Origin: Burkholderiaceae bacterium
Lineage (GTDB): Bacteria > Pseudomonadota > Gammaproteobacteria > Burkholderiales > Burkholderiaceae
DNA: 8,434 bases
Assembly (NCBI GenBank): GCA_025057735.1
Contig: JANWUU010000210.1
Coordinates: 1 to 8,434, forward strand
Direction of reading: 5' to 3'
Shown here: positions 8,334 to 8,434 of the stretch, one piece after another
How the letters are laid out: the number at the start of each line of letters is the position of its first letter
Numbering within the stretch: position 1 is the first letter of the stretch
Position numbers and translations under genes: made by a program
The notes under the pieces: generated by a model
What the model was told of the DNA's origin: nothing
Seen by the model: the letters and a program-made list of their open reading frames with translations, nothing else
Databases searched by the model: none

Positions 8334-8434
8334 ATGGACCCGCCTTGCACCGCGCTCGATGACGACGACGATGTCGCGCTCGCCGCGCCGGCGGCGATCG
8401 AACTCGTCGCGCCCGCGCGGCTCGCCGGCGAGCG
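8334..8434 (+). CDS. rluD: 23S rRNA pseudouridine synthase RluD, N-terminal fragment
   Basis: Only the first 33 codons are inside the window, so the call rests partly on context. The segment IELVAPARLAGER resembles the start of the S4-like RNA-binding domain of RluD, where a sequence of the type VP..LAGQRLD is usual. The gene is divergent from bamD, the standard place for rluD in proteobacteria. RluD makes pseudouridines in helix 69 of 23S rRNA. The ATG at 8334 is the only start: a TGA in frame lies at 8322-8324, and no other in-frame ATG or GTG follows within the visible part. The first 20 residues carry a run of five Asp, an acidic extension not present in the E. coli enzyme. No ribosome-binding site is visible before the ATG. 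Confidence 0.75.
   Translation, partial: MDPPCTALDDDDDVALAAPAAIELVAPARLAGE

Overview
The window is a gene-dense stretch of bacterial chromosome with very high GC content. The best fit is a betaproteobacterium, probably Burkholderiales or a relative. This rests on the odhB-lpdA-zapE gene order, on the spacer before the redox motif of the dihydrolipoamide dehydrogenase (a form I associate with betaproteobacterial OdhL), and on the divergent bamD/rluD pair. That assignment comes from remembered family features, not a search. I see no mobile element, tRNA, rRNA, CRISPR array or phage gene. No gene-free stretch exceeds about 105 bases.

Left part, bases 1-4306, all on the + strand: the 3' portion of odhB (E2 of 2-oxoglutarate dehydrogenase), then lpdA/odhL (E3), then zapE (AFG1-type ATPase linked to cell division), then a small secreted coiled-coil protein of unknown function whose start codon overlaps the zapE stop. 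The first two belong to one TCA-cycle complex. The last two look translationally coupled and may be read through from the odh genes.

Middle, bases 4342-5478: a PP2C-type Ser/Thr protein phosphatase on the - strand, starting at TTG, convergent with the coiled-coil gene and divergent from a 65-residue YdcH/DUF465 protein. The 105-base divergent gap carries a perfect 10-bp inverted repeat.

Right part, bases 5475-8434: yoaA, an iron-sulfur XPD-like helicase, starts at a GTG overlapping the ydcH stop. It runs into bamD, which lies on the opposite strand and overlaps it by 14 bases. bamD encodes the TPR lipoprotein of the outer-membrane BAM complex. It is divergent from rluD (23S rRNA pseudouridine synthase), of which only the first 33 codons are present. 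A short AT-rich island in the bamD/rluD gap contains overlapping -10-like elements facing both ways.

Overall this is conserved housekeeping DNA, and I found no convincing new system. The points most worth a second look are the zapE-coupled secreted protein, the ydcH-yoaA coupling beside an orphan PP2C phosphatase, and the two compact divergent control regions.
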